Shown one piece after another: positions 62,148-64,000 of a DNA stretch of 64,000 nucleotides. A program made the position numbers and the translations under genes. Source of the stretch: Chrysoperla carnea (taxonomy: Eukaryota; Arthropoda; Insecta; Neuroptera; Chrysopidae); the NCBI RefSeq assembly GCF_905475395.1, contig NC_058340.1, forward strand, positions 87,501 to 151,500, in the 5' to 3' direction. Every line of letters begins with the position of its first letter. Position 1 is the first letter of the stretch. The notes under the pieces were generated by a model. That model was not told where the DNA came from. It saw nothing but the letters and a program-made list of their open reading frames with translations, and searched no databases.

Positions 62148-64000
62148 TTATCTTCTATAACGATTCGTACTTTTGATTAACGCTAATGTTTTTTGCATTA
62201 ATGGTGCTTTTTTAGGTTTTGATGATGACACTAAAAAACAAAAATAAAATAATATTAAATAAATAACTATCCTGTATATTTTTATTTTAATAACTTACTT
62301 GAAGATGATGCACCAGATGCAGAAGTTGATCTATTATTAATGAGAGCTGTTGAAGACGATGATGATGTACTACTATTAACCGCTGCAACTCTTGACGCAG
62401 GTGTTACAAATGGTTTAGCATTAAAGTTTGTATTGCCTGTACTACTGGCTGTACCATATTTAGCCTATAATATAACAAATTCACATTAATTACTTGAATG
62501 ATCAACAATTGTCAGCAATCGTAGCGGTACAAGTTCAACTATTGTCATCGATCCATCTGTTTGAACAGTACAGTGAGTTCATAAACAAAACTCGATTCTT
62601 ATAATCGGATCAAAGACAGAAATAAATTGTTGACAGATGAATTGATCCTAAACGGATTACTTTTTTAAGAAAAACTAAAAAGTTTAAAACATGATTTTTG
62701 AACTTTAATTAAATGTAATTTATTTATAAAATTAAAACAATTTGTACAAGTTCAATTTAAATACAAGTCATAGGTTTGTTTACCAGACACAGACGATTTG
62801 CTGCAATGTCAGGATGTTCGATGCATACTTCGTTACAATTATTGTTAGACGCATTCATGACACGCACTAACGCTTGTATTATTGGCGTTGCAAATTGTCT
62901 ATTTCTGGTTAAGAAACCTAATGTATTATTTATTAAATAAACTGCTTTTTAAACACGTAACCCCCAAGTTTGAGAGAGTTCTTCTTCCTTTTAAGAATCT
63001 GAAAATATTAAAATGATTCTACTTAAACAGAGGATGTGTTTAAACTCTATTTGGTTACTTACTATTTTATAATTATAAAAATTAATCGATAAAAATTTAT
63101 TTTGAGAAAAATGAACGAATTCAAAGATAGTGAGCGTTGAGTTTTTTTTTCCGCTTTTCCCGACAAACCGTTCGGTAAATCTAATTATGTTATTTAACTT
63201 TTTTTTAGGAAATAATATTTTCTACAACTTTAATTTAGTTTAGTATCATTCTCTTCTGAGAATACACCTTATTACAGTTTTAAACTAAATGCTAAAGCCT
63301 TCCTTTTTTTTTTATAAAGTTTTCATCCTGCCTTCCCCCCCCCCTTTAAAAGTAACCATATAATATAATCCTAATAGGTACTCACCTGTTTCCTTGCTAT
63401 AGATCTTGGTGGTTTTATAAAATTAGTATCAACATATGCTAATTTAGTTTGTCTGATCGGTTGTAACTTCTCATGTATTGATTGTTTAATATTTTGTGTT
63501 AATAATTTTAATTTATGATCACGTTCAATCATAAAACGTTGATAAGCATCTCGCCATGATTCAAACTCTTCACGCTTGCACATTTGTGCTTTAAAATGTG
63601 TTTTACAATGTTGCTCCCATAATGGATCGGTATCTTCTAATAGATATGCATTATAATGTTCTAATACAAACAATTGATCTGGTGTACATCGTTCTAAGAT
63701 TGGTAATAAGATCATATATGGTACACCACCAGTATAAGCTAGTGCATCAATGTTATCTTGTAAGATTCGTATACATAACTCGTATAAAGTTGGTACTTGT
63801 GTAAATAAAGTTGTATTTTTATTACCACTATAAACTTTAGTACGATTCTTTTGTGATGTTATTACAAAACTTAAATCAATTGTACTATTATTCATATTAT
63901 TATGTTTATTTAATGGTAACACTTGTTGTTGTTGTGTTGTTGGTAATGGTTGATAGTTTGGTGTTATTGGTGGTAAAGTTATATCTAAATTTAATGATGG
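62148..64000 (-). CDS. EloA: Elongin A (transcription elongation factor B subunit 3), 3' part
   Basis: Elongin A stimulates RNA polymerase II elongation and, with Elongin B/C and Cullin 5, forms a ubiquitin ligase for stalled Pol II. Three exons are visible: 64000-63386 (open at the window edge), 62464-62299 and 62148-62230, with matching phases. The first carries LPPITPNYQPLP, RTKVYSGNK, LYELCIRILQDNIDALAYTG (the BC-box region), VPYMILLPILERCTPDQLF (F-box-like) and LEDTDPLWEQHC..F. It continues to ESWRDAYQRFMIERDHKL and AYVDTNFIKPPRSIARKQ. The next starts AKYGT, matching the family's EKFGT. The last ends KKAPLMQKTLALIKSTNRYR plus R, the conserved basic tail. The N-terminal TFIIS-like domain lies beyond the window. 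Confidence 0.93.
62760..62951 (-). other. Unidentified GC-richer open frame inside an Elongin A intron
   Basis: A 63-codon stop-free stretch on the same strand reads NNTLGFLTRNRQFATPIIQA, LVRVMNASNNNCNEVCIEHP and DIAANRLCLVNKPMTCI. It has an acceptor-like ATTAG and a donor-like CTG|GTAAAC (exon end 62784), but splicing it into Elongin A would put a stop in the phase-0 transcript. It could therefore be a poison exon, an old insertion or a gene relic. The composition and even residue mix differ from the surrounding intron. Family unknown. Confidence 0.4.

Noticed and set aside
1-64000. Endogenous retrovirus, LTR element, Polinton or polydnavirus segment
   Set aside because: No gag, protease, integrase, envelope, capsid or packaging ATPase motif and no long terminal repeats were recognised. 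The only retroelement protein similarity is the Penelope-like fragment at 6.6-7.6 kb.
1-64000. tRNA, rRNA or other structured RNA genes
   Set aside because: No cloverleaf with A/B boxes and no conserved rRNA core was seen by eye. A covariance-model scan would be decisive.

Overview
The window is a very AT-rich animal nuclear sequence, almost certainly from an insect. It carries spliceosomal GT-AG introns with strong GTAAGT donors, orthologues of conserved metazoan single-copy genes, and a caudal/Cdx homeobox gene. Most proteins contain long runs of N, Q, T, D or H encoded by trinucleotide repeats, as in insects with extreme AT bias. Very AT-rich parasitoid wasps such as Aphidiinae would fit, but the species is not decided by anything I can read.

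Layout. 0-2.7 kb: a fold-back repeat, complete LAMTOR3 (+), and the last exon of an erlin (-), tail to tail. 2.7-10.7 kb: repeats holding an 83-bp tandem array, two internal exons of TMEM209 (+), a Penelope-like fragment, a mariner-type transposase fragment and three copies of one dispersed repeat. The remaining exons of erlin and TMEM209 are not visible. 10.7-14 kb: complete COQ2 (-), head to head with a small gene (+) matching the isoform-2-type protein of human POLR1D. 16.2-18.8 kb: a class II Rab11-FIP (nuclear fallout/FIP3-4 type, -). 22.0-24.3 kb: TFG (-), head to head with an unrecognised 128-codon gene (+). 27.9-35.1 kb: caudal (+), two coding exons around a 5.4-kb intron that contains a clean hAT MITE. 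35.1-48.2 kb: about 13 kb without a recognisable gene, rich in fold-back elements, microsatellites and a 48-bp satellite. 48.2-54.7 kb: a sphingomyelin-synthase-family gene (-) with two possible first coding exons. 59.6-61.4 kb: golgin-45/BLZF1 (-). 62.1 kb to the right edge: the 3' part of Elongin A (-).

The genes do not form a pathway. They cover lysosomal signalling (LAMTOR3), ER membranes and ER export (erlin, TFG), Golgi and recycling endosomes (golgin-45, Rab11-FIP), lipid and quinone synthesis (SMS, COQ2), transcription (Elongin A) and posterior patterning (caudal). I found no rRNA, tRNA, CRISPR or prokaryotic operon, and no recognisable retrovirus, LTR element or Polinton.

The most unusual content is in the repeats. 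Two tandem arrays (83 bp and 48 bp) appear to have grown out of segments of dispersed elements. The 48-bp unit shares its core with the fold-back element at the left edge. Several large fold-back elements and near-perfect palindromes are present. Two short, more GC-rich open frames, one beside TFG and one inside an Elongin A intron, do not look like the surrounding DNA.
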